Virus record (IMG/VR): IMGVR_UViG_3300046812_000275
Coordinates: 1-20,014 of that record
Length of the DNA stretch: 20,014 nt
Origin: a virus
Strand: one strand, 5' to 3'
Shown: in pieces, positions 19,728 through 20,014 of the stretch
How positions within the stretch are numbered: the first letter of the stretch is position 1
Layout of the letters: every line of letters begins with the position of its first letter
The notes under the pieces: generated by a model
The model's database searches: none
What the model saw: only the letters and a program-made list of their open reading frames with translations
Told to the model about the DNA's origin: nothing
Program-made: the position numbers and the translations under genes

Positions 19728-20014
19728 GGCGGCCCCGGACAGGCCCAGAACGCCGGCGGCAGCACGTCGGGGTGGTGGAACCCGCCGATCGCGCTCGGGT
19801 GGGCGGCCTGGATCGCGATCTCCGTGATCTCGAACGCGCAGCGCCTGCAGCGGATCACGTCGGCGTGGGCGCGCTGCAGCAGGTGGCGGCGAGGCGCCGC
19901 CGGTCGCGGGGCGGGAGCGGCGATCGGTCGAATCGGGCCAAATCGGCCAGGAGACGTGCTGTAGCGCCTTCGCTCGCCGGGCGCGGAACGCCGGCCCAGG
20001 GCGGCCAGCGCGAT
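19724..20014 (-). CDS. Partial zinc-ribbon-like protein, open to the window edge
   Basis: This frame is open without a stop from the right edge to the TGA at 19724-19726 (96 codons). Its C-terminal part (VIRCRRCAFEITEIAIQAAH, then FHHPDVLPPAFWACPG) holds a C-x2-C pair, histidines and a final Cys, so it looks zinc binding. The N-terminal part is Pro/Arg rich. The true start may lie outside the window, or could be GTG 19858, giving 44 residues. Its stop overlaps the start of the next - strand gene, which makes a three-gene operon. Confidence 0.5.
   Translation of the reverse strand: MALAALGRRSAPGERRRYSTSPGRFGPIRPIAAPAPRPAAPRRHLLQRAHADVIRCRRCAFEITEIAIQAAHPSAIGGFHHPDVLPPAFWACPGPP

Noticed and set aside
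19306-19964. Two + strand frames (19306-19827 and 19509-19964) in the right end
   Set aside because: The - strand frames there are joined by two GTGA overlaps and carry ordered Cys motifs, while the + frames are Ala/Arg-rich without motifs.
1-20014. CRISPR array, tRNA or rRNA genes
   Set aside because: No regularly spaced direct repeats and no cloverleaf or rRNA-like segments were noticed by eye. A covariance-model search would be needed to exclude a tRNA fully.

Overview
The window looks like part of the genome of a high-GC tailed bacteriophage, free or integrated (Caudoviricetes). Genes are almost wall to wall, nearly all on the + strand, and joined by short overlaps. Recognisable phage functions appear in a usual early-to-late order: recombination, replication, DNA modification and resolution, nucleotide-pool genes, then the terminase. 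The host cannot be named from sequence alone. The strong G/C bias at third codon positions suggests a high-GC host such as an actinobacterium or a myxobacterium-like proteobacterium. No integrase, capsid, tail or lysis gene is visible, so lifestyle and virion type are open.

Layout. (1) 1-3441, recombination: an upstream gene end, a DUF2303 (YfdQ-like) protein, a YqaJ/lambda-type exonuclease and a probable recombination partner protein. A strong intrinsic terminator follows at 3486-3524. (2) 3535-6902, regulation and replication: a small unknown protein, a DUF2786 protein, a Cro-like HTH regulator, a DnaD/replisome-organiser-like initiator and a DnaC-like AAA+ helicase loader. (3) 6931-8868, DNA processing: a Cys-rich small protein, a Dam-like N6-adenine methyltransferase with a variant catalytic motif, a RusA-type Holliday junction resolvase and a zinc-finger protein. 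(4) 8901-12292: small and medium genes of unknown function, including a coiled-coil protein. (5) 12292-13987: a MazG-like protein, a deoxyribosyltransferase-like (DUF4406-type) protein and a triple zinc-ribbon protein. (6) 14011-18893, packaging: a candidate terminase small subunit, three Cys-motif or coiled-coil unknowns and a clear terminase large subunit. (7) 18974-20014: one small + gene, converging on a - strand operon of three small genes (HNH-like nuclease, Cys-rich protein, partial zinc-ribbon protein).

Two regulatory patterns stand out. A 21-bp dyad (GTTTAC, nine variable bases, then A/T/G-T-AAAC-like end) occurs four times, once inverted. Each copy lies 4-8 bp upstream of a start codon, contains a -10-like hexamer, has a -35-like TTG box upstream, and precedes a gene with no convincing Shine-Dalgarno. 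This fits a phage regulon of leaderless promoters, possibly read by the HTH protein that follows one copy. Separately, palindromes built on TCACGTGA/TGACGTCA occur beside and inside the replication initiator gene and again in a cluster directly in front of the candidate terminase small subunit. They could be replication or packaging sites, or operators.
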